Shown one piece after another: positions 1-7,400 of a stretch of 9,284 nt of DNA. The notes beneath the pieces were generated by a model. That model was not told where the DNA came from. It ran no database searches and saw nothing but the letters and a program-made list of their open reading frames with translations. The DNA is from Cytophagaceae bacterium UBA6715 (lineage in GTDB: Bacteria > Bacteroidota > Bacteroidia > Cytophagales > Spirosomataceae), in NCBI GenBank assembly GCA_002454335.1, contig DKIP01000064.1, positions 11,311 to 20,594 of the forward strand. Direction: 5' to 3'. A program made the position numbers and the translations under genes. Every line of letters starts with the position of its first letter. The first letter of the stretch is position 1.

Positions 1-42
1 TCTTAACTCTTAACTCTTAATTCTTACCTCTTACCTCTTCTC
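1..42. repeat. Tandem heptamer repeat (TCTTAAC/TCTTACC), about 6 units, cut by window edge
   Basis: Six consecutive 7-bp units can be read from base 1: TCTTAAC, TCTTAAC, TCTTAAT, TCTTACC, TCTTACC and a degenerate TCTTCTC. On the minus strand the unit is GTTAAGA or GGTAAGA. The array covers the last three sense codons and the stop codon of tamB and continues past the left edge, so its full length is unknown. Seven is not a multiple of three, but almost every unit carries TAA, so a change in unit number would still end the protein within a few codons. Its function is unknown; it may be a simple slippage product. Confidence 0.85.
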
Positions 43-3000
43 CCACCACCACTTCGAAAAGCTCTTCGTAAACAGAATACTCGACCCAATCGTTTGGTTA
101 ATTTGATAAGAGTTTAAAGACCCCGCTAGGGAGGTTTGCACGTTGCGATTATAAGTCTTTAAGCGCAAGGAACCATCCCGATTCATAAACCATTCCAATG
201 CCCAATCGCCGAGCAATAATTGAGGACTCGTCTGATTTCGCGCATCCGTAAATCCACCACTCCGCGTAATACGCAATCGGTCATTGACATTATACGACGC
301 TCGCAATTGTAAATTTGACAAGATATCCTGATTCAAAACCCCACCTCCCAAATACACATCCACATTCAAATCCTTATCTATCTTGGAAGCTAAATTACCC
401 AATTGATTCGACAACATTTCTGTAAAATTCCCCATCAAATTACTGATCGCTATACCTGATCCGCCAAAGGGTGAGACCAACTGACCGAACAACAAAACAT
501 TACTAACCTGACGTGTCAACTCCTGTTCATCCGTTTTAATCCGATTCGCAAAAGCCGTCACAGCACCATTTAAATGAACGTCTTTCGGGTAATCCCGAAT
601 GCCAATATCAAAGGTAATATTGGGTGATAACAAACGATTCTGCAAATTAATCGTCACATCGACGGGGTACCGACGTTTAAATTCCGGCATATTGCTCTTG
701 TTTGTCGTATCCAACAGAATTGGGAACAAGGACGCATATTGGGTATAGACAGCCTTGATATCGACATTGGCCTCTAAGGGATCCCCTTTCCAGGATATCT
801 TCGACCCGCGCTGAATGGCAAACTTTTTGTTAATCAAGTTCTGTAGCGTAAATGTATAATCACCCTGATCAATGGCATAATCCCCATTCATCTTAAAATC
901 ACCCTGCTTGTCCAAGGTCATTTTGATATTACCCATCCCATACACCCGCATGATATCGCCCTTCTTCGCATCAAATTGTACCTCGCCATAAGCCTCAGGG
1001 GTCAAAGCCAAATTAAGATCCATCGTAATCCCATCTTGCTTCAATTGATTCACCAACGGTTTTTGATTCAACTCAGCCGCCGCGGCTAAAGTATGACTAT
1101 AAAAGGCATAATCCCCTTGATCCATTTGTTCATATTCGCGGTCCAATGGAATGAATAAGCGTGTCCCGCGATCACTTTTTAAATCTGCAGAAATGACTAA
1201 ATGATCCACCGTTCCGCGTATAGCAAAGGGCCCCGTGGCATAACCTGTTCCATAATAAATCGACTTCGACGTTCGTAATGTATTCAACAACTTGTAACGA
1301 CTAAGATCGGCTTTTAAATCCAATTCAAACGGACCATTTTTCGGAAAAGCAAGTAGTGCATTCATCCTTGCTGTGTTCCCTTCGGGATCTTTCAACAACC
1401 AGTTTTGGCCTACAATCTGTCTAGCATTAAACAGCACAGTATCCGCAAATAGGATACGCGTATTCAAATAATCAAAAGTCGTTTTTCCATTACGCACAAT
1501 GATTTTACCATCCAAAATGGGTTCCTGGAATCGACCTCCTATTCGTAATTCGCCCGAGGCTTCCCCACCCAAATCCGAGAAGATTCCTTTCGCAAAAGGT
1601 TCCAATATCTGCAAATTCGTCTTATTCAATTCGGCACGAACATTCAATTTCTCCGACTCCTCAAAAGGGCGATAGGTTCCACTCACTGACAACACCGATT
1701 CCCCCAAACGATTTAAGTGATAATTCAAATCCATCAATTGCGAAGCTGCCTCATAGGTTCCTACGCCTTGAAAATCACCGATGTAAAACTTATCCAATCG
1801 CAACGAATCCAATAACAACCAAGAGTCCAAATGCGTATTTTGATACCAATTTTGCAAACTAAATTCAGCATTCATTTCGCCCTGAACCTTGGTTGCAAAG
1901 AGCGGAGCAAGTGTTCCCAATTGGAACTTATTGACCTTCAACTTCAAGGTTTCCGTTGAATCCATGGAGATACTTCCTTGTAGGGCAATCGACTGTTTTT
2001 TATTCGATATCAACACATGCTCAGCACGCAAATCCTGGCCTTGAATCCGAACTCGATTCTCTGGGTCAATCGACCAATCCTGACCTAAAATACGAACATA
2101 AGAATCCTTAAATTTCAAAGACAATCCATCCTTTTCAAATTTCCAAAGCCCCCCAAAATGCGCCATATTTTCTTCGCCTTGTTGCTTAAAATCTAAGCCA
2201 AAATTGATGCGATCTTGATCCCATAGGGCATCCAATTTGAAATTTTCCGTAGGCGTTAAAAAATTCAACTGTTGCTTCCGAGATTGAAAAATCAAGCTAG
2301 AAGATACCTCTGGACCTCCCAAGTATTTCGAGCTTTGAAAAGAGAAAACCGATTGATAAAACTTGTATCCACCCATAATGAGTGTGTCGGGATATGCCTC
2401 TAAACTTACCTGAAAACTGCGTCCTTTGGACACATTTCCAGAAAAAACGGTATTATGCCCAACACCGAGTGAAGGATAAAAGCGCTTCAATAAAGGTGCC
2501 ACATCATGGCAAATAATCGTAAAATCAGCACCGTATTTATTATCCGTATCATGCATTTTTCCAGCATAATAGGCTTTTCGCTCCATGTCATTTTTCTGGA
2601 AATACAATTGATACTCCTCCCACAATTGAAGCAATTCTGCTTGCATCTGACTCGGCACAAATTCCCCATTCACTTCCACAGAAACAAAAGGCGAATTCAA
2701 CACATAATGCCGTTTGGAACCGGAACGATTCTCCGCATTAAACGTCACCATATCCATCGCCAAATCTTCCATATTGGGCTTTTGAATAAATACGTCCTGG
2801 AAAAACCCACGCCCCATTAAATCATCCACATTATTCAATGCCAAATCAATATCAATAGCTGACTTAATTCGAATAGGTTCTTTCGTAAAATGCAAGGCCG
2901 CCAAATCCGCGCGCTCCACTTTCCCTTCCAATTGATAGCTAGGCTTTGCTTGTCGCAAATTGATTTCCCCTGCCAAATTAGCCACCAAATGTGTATCCTT

Positions 3001-4506
3001 GACTGCAACCGTTCCTTTAAACAATTGCTTCTGCAAATTCCCCTTTAAGCTCACGCGTTTGTACGCATAGCGATTGAAGTTAATCTCCGAAATCATGCCA
3101 TCGAAATCGACATTTGCCGATTGATTCGAGAATCCCGTCCCTTTGATTTTAGCAGCCAAATCAATCGTGCCTAAGTAAGATTCTAACGCAAGGAGTTTGC
3201 CCAACTTAAATTTTCGTAGAGCAACGCTTCCATCATACGCTGAAAATGCCATTGAATCTTTCAATCGCATCGATACATCGCCTTCCATGTAGCCTAATCC
3301 CGTATTCGCTTGACCCGAAGTCCGGAAATTCATGTGCGTGCCATTGAACTTCCCAGCAAAGGAAACGGGGCCCAAAATACGCATTTTGTCAGACGCTGGC
3401 TTCGAGATAAAAACCGCCAAATCTTCAGGAATAAACAAAGAATTTCGCATGTTGAAATCCATTTGTGTCCTCGGAATTTCCGGCAAACCTTTGAATGAAA
3501 AATCACCGCGGAGTACACTCTTTGACCCGAATCCCAGAGAAAAATTCTTCAAGGCTAAATCCCGGACCGTACCATTTAATTTTCCAGTTGCGGTATACAC
3601 GCCTTTGTAAGGATACATCGCCTCAATGAATCGCCCCACATCATCCGAATTCAAACGTGTTTTGACCAAATTTGCTTGCATGTTGGCCTTATCAAACCAT
3701 TGCGTCAAATCCTCAATGTGCTTGTAGTTAACCAAAAATTGATTCGCCACATAGGACTCATTCACCGCTAAATCCAATCGGTCAAAGCGCATTTGCTTAT
3801 CACAAATCATAAAATGCGTATTCATGCGCTTGACTTGTAACCGTGTAGCCTCATGTTGCGCCTTAAACCCAACCGTTTCCAAGCCAATGGTATCACCATG
3901 GGCATAAAACTGCTTCACCCGGGAATTAATATGGGAAATAGCAAAGTGCGACAAATCAAAATGCGTTGAATTTCCTCGATTCGGCTCTTGCTCATCATCC
4001 AATAAAAACTGCCCATCCACAACCTCTGCCTCGCGAATGACAAACATAGATGCACCCTTGGATGGCCCTGGCGAAATCCGATTGACCCAAGCGATAATTT
4101 GATCCGTAAAGTGATTTAAATTGACTTGGCCATGCTTTTTTTCAAGAACCAAATGAACCCTAGGCCGCAATAATCGAGCATAATCTAACGTAGGCTGATC
4201 ACCCCCAAAAAAGAGATCACTGATACTGAAATTTACATCGAGATGCTCAATGTAAATCATTTCCTTACCCCAAGGGTCCTGAATCTTGAGCCCCGACAAA
4301 CTTAATTCATCGAAAAACTTGACTTGAATTCCCTTAATTTCAACGGGATAGCCCAATTCACGCTCAATAGTGGGCGTAAAATAATTGGCTAAAAGCATTT
4401 GATTGGCAGGTGCCCGAAGCAGCAAAATACAGGTAAAAACAAGCAAAAAGATTCCTACCAACCCGTATAGGATCGCTTTAGCGAGGATCTTTACATATTT
4501 TACCAT
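31..4506 (-). CDS. tamB: TamB-like translocation/assembly module protein (AsmA-like superfamily)
   Basis: The predicted protein has 1491 residues. An N-terminal hydrophobic segment (about residues 11-30) follows a short Lys-containing start, as expected for a single inner-membrane anchor. A very long region of alternating beta-strand-type sequence follows, and the last 450 residues or so look like the TamB C-terminal (DUF490) domain, with typical stretches such as GDPLEANVDIKAVY, PVDVTINLQNRLLSPNI and VSNVLLFGQLVSPFGG (the last at about residues 1334-1349). The protein ends in WWWEKR. Family members bridge the periplasm between inner and outer membrane and are tied to outer-membrane protein assembly or lipid transport, working with an Omp85-family partner (TamA type), which is not in this window. 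I chose the ATG at 4506; an in-frame TTG at 4554 would overlap tsaD and place 16 polar residues before the membrane anchor. The length fits Bacteroidota homologues. No Shine-Dalgarno is visible, only an A-rich leader. The gene is divergent from tsaD. Confidence 0.9.
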   Translation of the reverse strand: MVKYVKILAKAILYGLVGIFLLVFTCILLLRAPANQMLLANYFTPTIERELGYPVEIKGIQVKFFDELSLSGLKIQDPWGKEMIYIEHLDVNFSISDLFFGGDQPTLDYARLLRPRVHLVLEKKHGQVNLNHFTDQIIAWVNRISPGPSKGASMFVIREAEVVDGQFLLDDEQEPNRGNSTHFDLSHFAISHINSRVKQFYAHGDTIGLETVGFKAQHEATRLQVKRMNTHFMICDKQMRFDRLDLAVNESYVANQFLVNYKHIEDLTQWFDKANMQANLVKTRLNSDDVGRFIEAMYPYKGVYTATGKLNGTVRDLALKNFSLGFGSKSVLRGDFSFKGLPEIPRTQMDFNMRNSLFIPEDLAVFISKPASDKMRILGPVSFAGKFNGTHMNFRTSGQANTGLGYMEGDVSMRLKDSMAFSAYDGSVALRKFKLGKLLALESYLGTIDLAAKIKGTGFSNQSANVDFDGMISEINFNRYAYKRVSLKGNLQKQLFKGTVAVKDTHLVANLAGEINLRQAKPSYQLEGKVERADLAALHFTKEPIRIKSAIDIDLALNNVDDLMGRGFFQDVFIQKPNMEDLAMDMVTFNAENRSGSKRHYVLNSPFVSVEVNGEFVPSQMQAELLQLWEEYQLYFQKNDMERKAYYAGKMHDTDNKYGADFTIICHDVAPLLKRFYPSLGVGHNTVFSGNVSKGRSFQVSLEAYPDTLIMGGYKFYQSVFSFQSSKYLGGPEVSSSLIFQSRKQQLNFLTPTENFKLDALWDQDRINFGLDFKQQGEENMAHFGGLWKFEKDGLSLKFKDSYVRILGQDWSIDPENRVRIQGQDLRAEHVLISNKKQSIALQGSISMDSTETLKLKVNKFQLGTLAPLFATKVQGEMNAEFSLQNWYQNTHLDSWLLLDSLRLDKFYIGDFQGVGTYEAASQLMDLNYHLNRLGESVLSVSGTYRPFEESEKLNVRAELNKTNLQILEPFAKGIFSDLGGEASGELRIGGRFQEPILDGKIIVRNGKTTFDYLNTRILFADTVLFNARQIVGQNWLLKDPEGNTARMNALLAFPKNGPFELDLKADLSRYKLLNTLRTSKSIYYGTGYATGPFAIRGTVDHLVISADLKSDRGTRLFIPLDREYEQMDQGDYAFYSHTLAAAAELNQKPLVNQLKQDGITMDLNLALTPEAYGEVQFDAKKGDIMRVYGMGNIKMTLDKQGDFKMNGDYAIDQGDYTFTLQNLINKKFAIQRGSKISWKGDPLEANVDIKAVYTQYASLFPILLDTTNKSNMPEFKRRYPVDVTINLQNRLLSPNITFDIGIRDYPKDVHLNGAVTAFANRIKTDEQELTRQVSNVLLFGQLVSPFGGSGIAISNLMGNFTEMLSNQLGNLASKIDKDLNVDVYLGGGVLNQDILSNLQLRASYNVNDRLRITRSGGFTDARNQTSPQLLLGDWALEWFMNRDGSLRLKTYNRNVQTSLAGSLNSYQINQTIGSSILFTKSFSKWWWEKR

Positions 4507-4523
4507 GTTTACTTTTTTTGCCC

Positions 4524-4531
4524 TATTTTTG
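4524..4531 (+). promoter_or_regulatory. Bacteroidota-type -7 promoter box for tsaD
   Basis: TATTTTTG matches the Bacteroidota sigma-A -7 consensus TAnnTTTG at every fixed position. Its end is 7 nt before the tsaD ATG at 4539. In this phylum transcription starts a few bases after this box, so the start site should fall on or next to the start codon, which implies a leaderless or nearly leaderless mRNA. The -33 (TTG-type) element about 19-21 bp upstream is not clear: that stretch reads CCATGTTTA and includes the tamB start codon. The box match is seen directly; its use is inferred. Confidence 0.6.
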
Positions 4532-4538
4532 CAGACAA

Positions 4539-5537
4539 ATGGTCCTACTAGCAATCGAATCTTCTTGTGACGAAACCTCCGCAGCCGTAATGATTAACGG
4601 AGAATTAAAGTCAAATATTATATCAACCCAACTCATCCATACGGAATGGGGTGGTGTTGTACCCGAGTTAGCTAGCAGAGAACATCAAAAAGCGATCATT
4701 CCTGTCGTTCAAGAGGCGCTGCAAAAAGCAAATATAAACAAAAATGACCTGAATGCCATTGCCTTCACGCGTGGCCCAGGTTTATTGGGTGCACTGCTCG
4801 TAGGAACATCTTTTGCGAAGTCTTTAGCCTTATCCTTGGACATTCCATTAATCGAGGTTAATCACATGCAAGCGCACGTTTTGGCCCATTATATTGAGGA
4901 ACCCAAACCGCAATTTCCCTTTCTCTGCCTGACAGTAAGCGGGGGACATACGCAATTGGTTTGGGTCAAAGATGCCCTACACATGGAGGTCATTGGCGAA
5001 ACACAAGACGATGCGGTAGGAGAAGCTTTTGATAAAACCGCTAAACTCATCGGCCTACCTTATCCAGGTGGACCTTTAATCGACAAATTAGCGCAAGTTG
5101 GAAATCCGGATCGCTTTCCATTTTCATTAGGCGAAATGCCTGGTTTAAACTTCTCTTTCTCAGGAATCAAGACACAAATTCTTTATTTTCTTCAAAAAGA
5201 AACCCAAAAGAACCCCGCTTTTGTAGAAGAAAATAAGGCCGACATCTGTGCCTCCGTTCAGAAAAGTCTCATCGATATGCTTTTACGTAAAGTGAAGAAA
5301 GCGATGAAAGAAAAAAACTGTCAGCAAATCGCGATTGCTGGCGGCGTATCTGCAAACTCAGGACTCCGTAGCCGACTGCAAGAAATGGGCGAAAAGGAAA
5401 AATGGGATGTGTTTATCCCCGCCTTTCAATACTGCACAGACAATGCGGGCATGATCGCCATGGCAGGTCATTTCAAATACGAAGCGGGAGAATTTACGGA
5501 TCAGGATGTGGCGCCTTTGGCGAGGTATTCGTTATGA
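4539..5537 (+). CDS. tsaD: tRNA N6-adenosine threonylcarbamoyltransferase TsaD
   Basis: A 332-residue TsaD/Kae1/Qri7 (ASKHA fold) enzyme. It transfers the threonylcarbamoyl group from threonylcarbamoyl-AMP to A37 of tRNAs that read ANN codons, giving t6A. In bacteria it acts in the cytoplasm with TsaB and TsaE; neither is in this window. Visible motifs are IESSCDET (residues 6-13), the metal-ligand histidines in HMQAH (H109 and H113), the nucleotide-binding VSGGHTQ (133-139), GEAFDKTAKL (161-170), PGGP (176-179), AGGVSAN (267-273) and the metal-ligand aspartate in CTDNAG (D301). Length and motif order are normal for the family, so the gene looks intact. The ATG at 4539 is preferred because it gives the canonical N-terminus and sits just after a -7 box. 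A TTG at 4518 would lie upstream of that box. The gene is divergent from tamB and convergent with the 158-aa gene. Confidence 0.97.
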   Translation: MVLLAIESSCDETSAAVMINGELKSNIISTQLIHTEWGGVVPELASREHQKAIIPVVQEALQKANINKNDLNAIAFTRGPGLLGALLVGTSFAKSLALSLDIPLIEVNHMQAHVLAHYIEEPKPQFPFLCLTVSGGHTQLVWVKDALHMEVIGETQDDAVGEAFDKTAKLIGLPYPGGPLIDKLAQVGNPDRFPFSLGEMPGLNFSFSGIKTQILYFLQKETQKNPAFVEENKADICASVQKSLIDMLLRKVKKAMKEKNCQQIAIAGGVSANSGLRSRLQEMGEKEKWDVFIPAFQYCTDNAGMIAMAGHFKYEAGEFTDQDVAPLARYSL

Positions 5538-5547
5538 TTTCTCCTTC

Positions 5548-5562
5548 GGGGTTTATTACCCC
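5548..5562. repeat. Short inverted repeat overlapping the main palindrome
   Basis: GGGGT, then a 5-nt TTATT loop, then ACCCC form a perfect 5-bp stem 10 bases after the tsaD stop codon. Its right arm (5558-5562) shares CCCC with the left arm of the larger palindrome at 5559-5578. The two hairpins therefore cannot form fully at the same time in one RNA. The pairing is read directly from the sequence; any switching or termination role is inference. Confidence 0.45.
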
Positions 5563-5578
5563 AGGTTTCAACCTGGGG
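5559..5578. repeat. Perfect palindrome, copy 1; possible bidirectional terminator
   Basis: CCCCAGGTT and AACCTGGGG are exact reverse complements separated by only TC, giving a 20-bp near-perfect palindrome. A real RNA hairpin would have about 8 bp and a 4-nt loop. It lies between the convergent ends of tsaD and the 158-aa gene, where a bidirectional terminator would be useful. No T-run follows on either strand, so it is not a textbook intrinsic terminator. The 16-bp core (5562-5577) is repeated at 5584-5599, which suggests a mobile or amplified intergenic repeat family. Confidence 0.7.
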
Positions 5579-5583
5579 CTCTA

Positions 5584-5599
5584 CAGGTTTCAACCTGGG
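5584..5599. repeat. Palindrome copy 2 (direct repeat of copy 1)
   Basis: CAGGTTTCAACCTGGG is identical to bases 5562-5577, giving a 22-bp period with a 6-bp gap (GCTCTA) between the repeated cores. Within it CAGGTT and AACCTG (5584-5597) form a perfect 6-bp inverted repeat around TC. The outer C-G pairs present in copy 1 are lost on the left side here, because A at 5583 replaces C. The left arm of one copy can also pair with the right arm of the other, so a larger composite structure is possible. Confidence 0.7.
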
Positions 5600-5602
5600 A
5601 AC

Positions 5603-5617
5603 CGATGCGAGGCGTCG
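5603..5617 (-). other. Hairpin directly downstream of the 158-aa gene stop codon
   Basis: Bases 5603-5608 (CGATGC) and 5612-5617 (GCGTCG) can pair as a 6-bp stem with a 3-nt loop. Plus-strand RNA gives one G-U wobble; minus-strand RNA gives one A-C mismatch instead. On the minus strand the stem begins at the base after the TAA of the 158-aa gene. No U-tract follows. Together with the palindromes further along it may help end the fur-purA transcript, but this is only inferred from position and pairing. Confidence 0.3.
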
Positions 5618-6094
5618 TTACACCAAAGACTTCAACGCATTCCAAAACGCCAACTTCAAGGCCTTGTCCTCATCCGTCAAGGTTGAAATCAACCGCGGGA
5701 AATAATAAACCTTACTCGAACCTAGCTGCTGAATTTGATTCGCTTGCAGACCTGCAAGACTTTGTTCACCCAAGAAAATATACCGAGTTGGCGCTGTTTT
5801 TGAAACAAATTCCTCCAAAGAAACCTGAATTTGATCCACTTCCATAATAGACCAATCCCCTGGCGGTAAGGTCAACGGGGGTGCCGAAAAGATTAATTGC
5901 AAACGGGATTTTTCCGCTTCGGTGATGGCTCCTATGACCAACCAAGGACTAGTGATAGATGGAACACCCACCTCAACTACCTCCTCTGCAAGTAAAACAG
6001 GAGCTTGATCTAGCTGCTCCAATGGACGCTCCGACGTGACCCAATAAATCACCTCGTTCTCATATAGAGCAGCTAAATCAATTCCCTCTGTCAT
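5618..6094 (-). CDS. Hypothetical 158-aa protein; possible HolD (DNA pol III psi)-like
   Basis: I do not recognise this protein with certainty. It has no signal peptide, membrane segment or cysteines. It reads as a small alpha/beta cytoplasmic protein: a hydrophobic strand WLVIGAI (51-57), a Glu-rich helix with LQLIFSAPPLTLPPGDW (65-81), a strand ending in Gly (YIFLGE, 105-110), and a C-terminal FPRLISTLTDEDKALKLAFW (132-151) followed by NALKSLV. This order (LVI strand, helix ending in IL.A..L, LFG-like strand, P.LS.L..D..LK..LW.ALK tail) resembles, from memory, small Bacteroidota proteins annotated as DNA polymerase III psi (HolD)-like, which have a uracil-DNA-glycosylase-like fold. That link is inference. 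The ATG at 6094 is 1 nt after the purA stop, so it is probably translationally coupled and in the same operon. It ends convergently with tsaD, next to the palindromes. Confidence 0.8.
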   Translation of the reverse strand: MTEGIDLAALYENEVIYWVTSERPLEQLDQAPVLLAEEVVEVGVPSITSPWLVIGAITEAEKSRLQLIFSAPPLTLPPGDWSIMEVDQIQVSLEEFVSKTAPTRYIFLGEQSLAGLQANQIQQLGSSKVYYFPRLISTLTDEDKALKLAFWNALKSLV

Positions 6095-6095
6095 C

Positions 6096-7376
6096 TTATG
6101 CTAAAGAACCGCGCAACACACAAGCCTCACGATCCGGGCCTGTTGAAATAAAGTTGATCGGTAAATCTAAATGCTTCTCTAAAAATTCAATGTATGCCGA
6201 AAGCTCAGCAGGCAATTCCTCAAAACGACGCATGCCTTCTAATGAGCAATTCCACCCTTTCAAAGTTTCGTATACCGGCTTCACTTTGATGTCTGTAATC
6301 TCAAATGGAATTTGATCTGTAATCGTACCATCTGGCATTTCATATCCTGTACACACTTGAATTTCTTCAAAAATATTCAAGACATCCGCCTTCATCATAA
6401 TCAATTGAGTCACCCCATTGATCATCATCGCATATTTCAAGGCAGGTAAATCGATCCAACCACAACGACGCGGACGACCGGTTGTTGAGCCAAACTCACG
6501 ACCTTCTTGGCGCATGCGCTCACCCACTTCATCTTCTAATTCCGTAGGAAAAGGACCTGAACCCACGCGCGTGGCATAGGCCTTAAAAATACCAAATACC
6601 TCACCGATGTTCTTGGGTGCTACACCTAAACCTGTACAAGCTCCCGCTGTAATGGTATTCGATGAAGTTACGAAGGGATAAGAACCAAAATCAACGTCCA
6701 ACAAAGATCCTTGGGCACCCTCGGCTAAAATCGTCTTACCCGCCTGAATCGCATGATTCACCGAATATTCCGAATCAACCAAATGAAACTCCTTCATAAA
6801 CGCAACCGCCTCAAAGAACTCCTTCTCTGCCGCAGCTAAATCATAATCAAATTGATAGACATCCAAAATCGCCTTGTGACGAGCTACCAAGGCATTGTAT
6901 TTCGCCGTAAAATCCGGTGAGATCATATCCCCCACACGCAATCCTTGACGTGAAATTTTATCTGTGTACGTAGGTCCAATTCCTTTCAATGTGGAACCAA
7001 TCTTCGCATCTCCTTTAGCCTTTTCATACGCTGCATCCAACAAACGGTGTGTAGGCAAAATGATCGAAGCCTTCTTCGAAATCTCCAAATTCTTACGTAA
7101 ATCCAAGTTGAAATGCGCCAACCCATCAATCTCCTTTTTGAAGATAATCGGATCTAAAACCACCCCATTTCCAATAATATTCTGAACTTCTTGACGGAAA
7201 ATTCCCGAAGGGATTTGATGCAAAACGTGCTTAAAACCATCAAATTCAAGCGTATGACCCGCATTCGGTCCACCTTGAAAACGCGCAACTACCTGGTAAC
7301 GAGGTGCCAAAACATCCACAATCTTTCCTTTTCCCTCATCGCCCCACTGTAAGCCTAATAATACATCAACTGCCAT
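6096..7376 (-). CDS. purA: Adenylosuccinate synthetase PurA
   Basis: A 426-residue enzyme for the first step from IMP to AMP: IMP + L-aspartate + GTP gives adenylosuccinate + GDP + phosphate, in the cytoplasm. Motifs are in the expected order: P-loop-like WGDEGKGK (11-18, catalytic D13), GPNAGHT (36-42, catalytic H41), GIGPTYTDK (132-140), the IMP-binding EGAQGSLLDVDFGSYPFVTS (219-238), the aspartate/GTP loop STTGRPRRCGW (297-307) and the C-terminal guanine-binding STGPDR (411-416). Length is normal and no key residue is missing. The ATG at 7376 gives the usual short N-terminus before the first strand. It lies 24 nt downstream of fur and 1 nt upstream of the 158-aa gene, with an A/T-rich leader and no Shine-Dalgarno. 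In E. coli PurA is inhibited by ppGpp, which is relevant to the rel gene two positions upstream. No purine-responsive site is visible. Confidence 0.98.
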   Translation of the reverse strand: MAVDVLLGLQWGDEGKGKIVDVLAPRYQVVARFQGGPNAGHTLEFDGFKHVLHQIPSGIFRQEVQNIIGNGVVLDPIIFKKEIDGLAHFNLDLRKNLEISKKASIILPTHRLLDAAYEKAKGDAKIGSTLKGIGPTYTDKISRQGLRVGDMISPDFTAKYNALVARHKAILDVYQFDYDLAAAEKEFFEAVAFMKEFHLVDSEYSVNHAIQAGKTILAEGAQGSLLDVDFGSYPFVTSSNTITAGACTGLGVAPKNIGEVFGIFKAYATRVGSGPFPTELEDEVGERMRQEGREFGSTTGRPRRCGWIDLPALKYAMMINGVTQLIMMKADVLNIFEEIQVCTGYEMPDGTITDQIPFEITDIKVKPVYETLKGWNCSLEGMRRFEELPAELSAYIEFLEKHLDLPINFISTGPDREACVLRGSLA

Positions 7377-7400
7377 AATATGAATATAAATGATAAATAA

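Noticed and set aside
2487..2820. Open frames of 60 and 104 codons inside tamB
   Set aside because: They are out-of-frame or antisense to a continuous TamB frame, have skewed composition and no recognisable motifs.
3310..3610. Several 62-92 codon open frames inside tamB on both strands
   Set aside because: They overlap each other and the intact TamB frame and carry no family motif; they are chance open frames.
4518..4538. A TTG start at 4518 extending TsaD by 7 residues
   Set aside because: It lies upstream of and across the -7 promoter box, so it would not be transcribed from it. The ATG at 4539 gives the conserved N-terminus.
4507..4554. A TTG start at 4554 extending the tamB protein by 16 residues
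   Set aside because: The extension overlaps tsaD coding sequence, starts with TTG and puts polar residues ahead of the membrane anchor. The ATG at 4506 gives a normal TamB N-terminus.
5559..5599. A mini CRISPR array, because a 16-bp palindromic core occurs twice
   Set aside because: The gap between copies is only 6 bp, there are two copies, and no cas gene is nearby. It fits an intergenic palindromic repeat instead.
5402..5847. Two plus-strand open frames (94 and 113 codons) crossing the tsaD end and the palindromes
   Set aside because: They overlap tsaD and lie antisense to the 158-aa gene. Their repeated PGFNLG/RFQPG-like peptide is only the translated palindrome, with no recognisable domain.
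6964..7185. A plus-strand 73-codon open frame inside purA
   Set aside because: It is antisense to a fully conserved stretch of PurA and has no independent support.
7377..7400. A promoter for purA alone in the fur-purA gap
   Set aside because: The 24-nt gap is A/T-rich but has no TAnnTTTG match and is too short for a full promoter, so co-transcription with fur is simpler.
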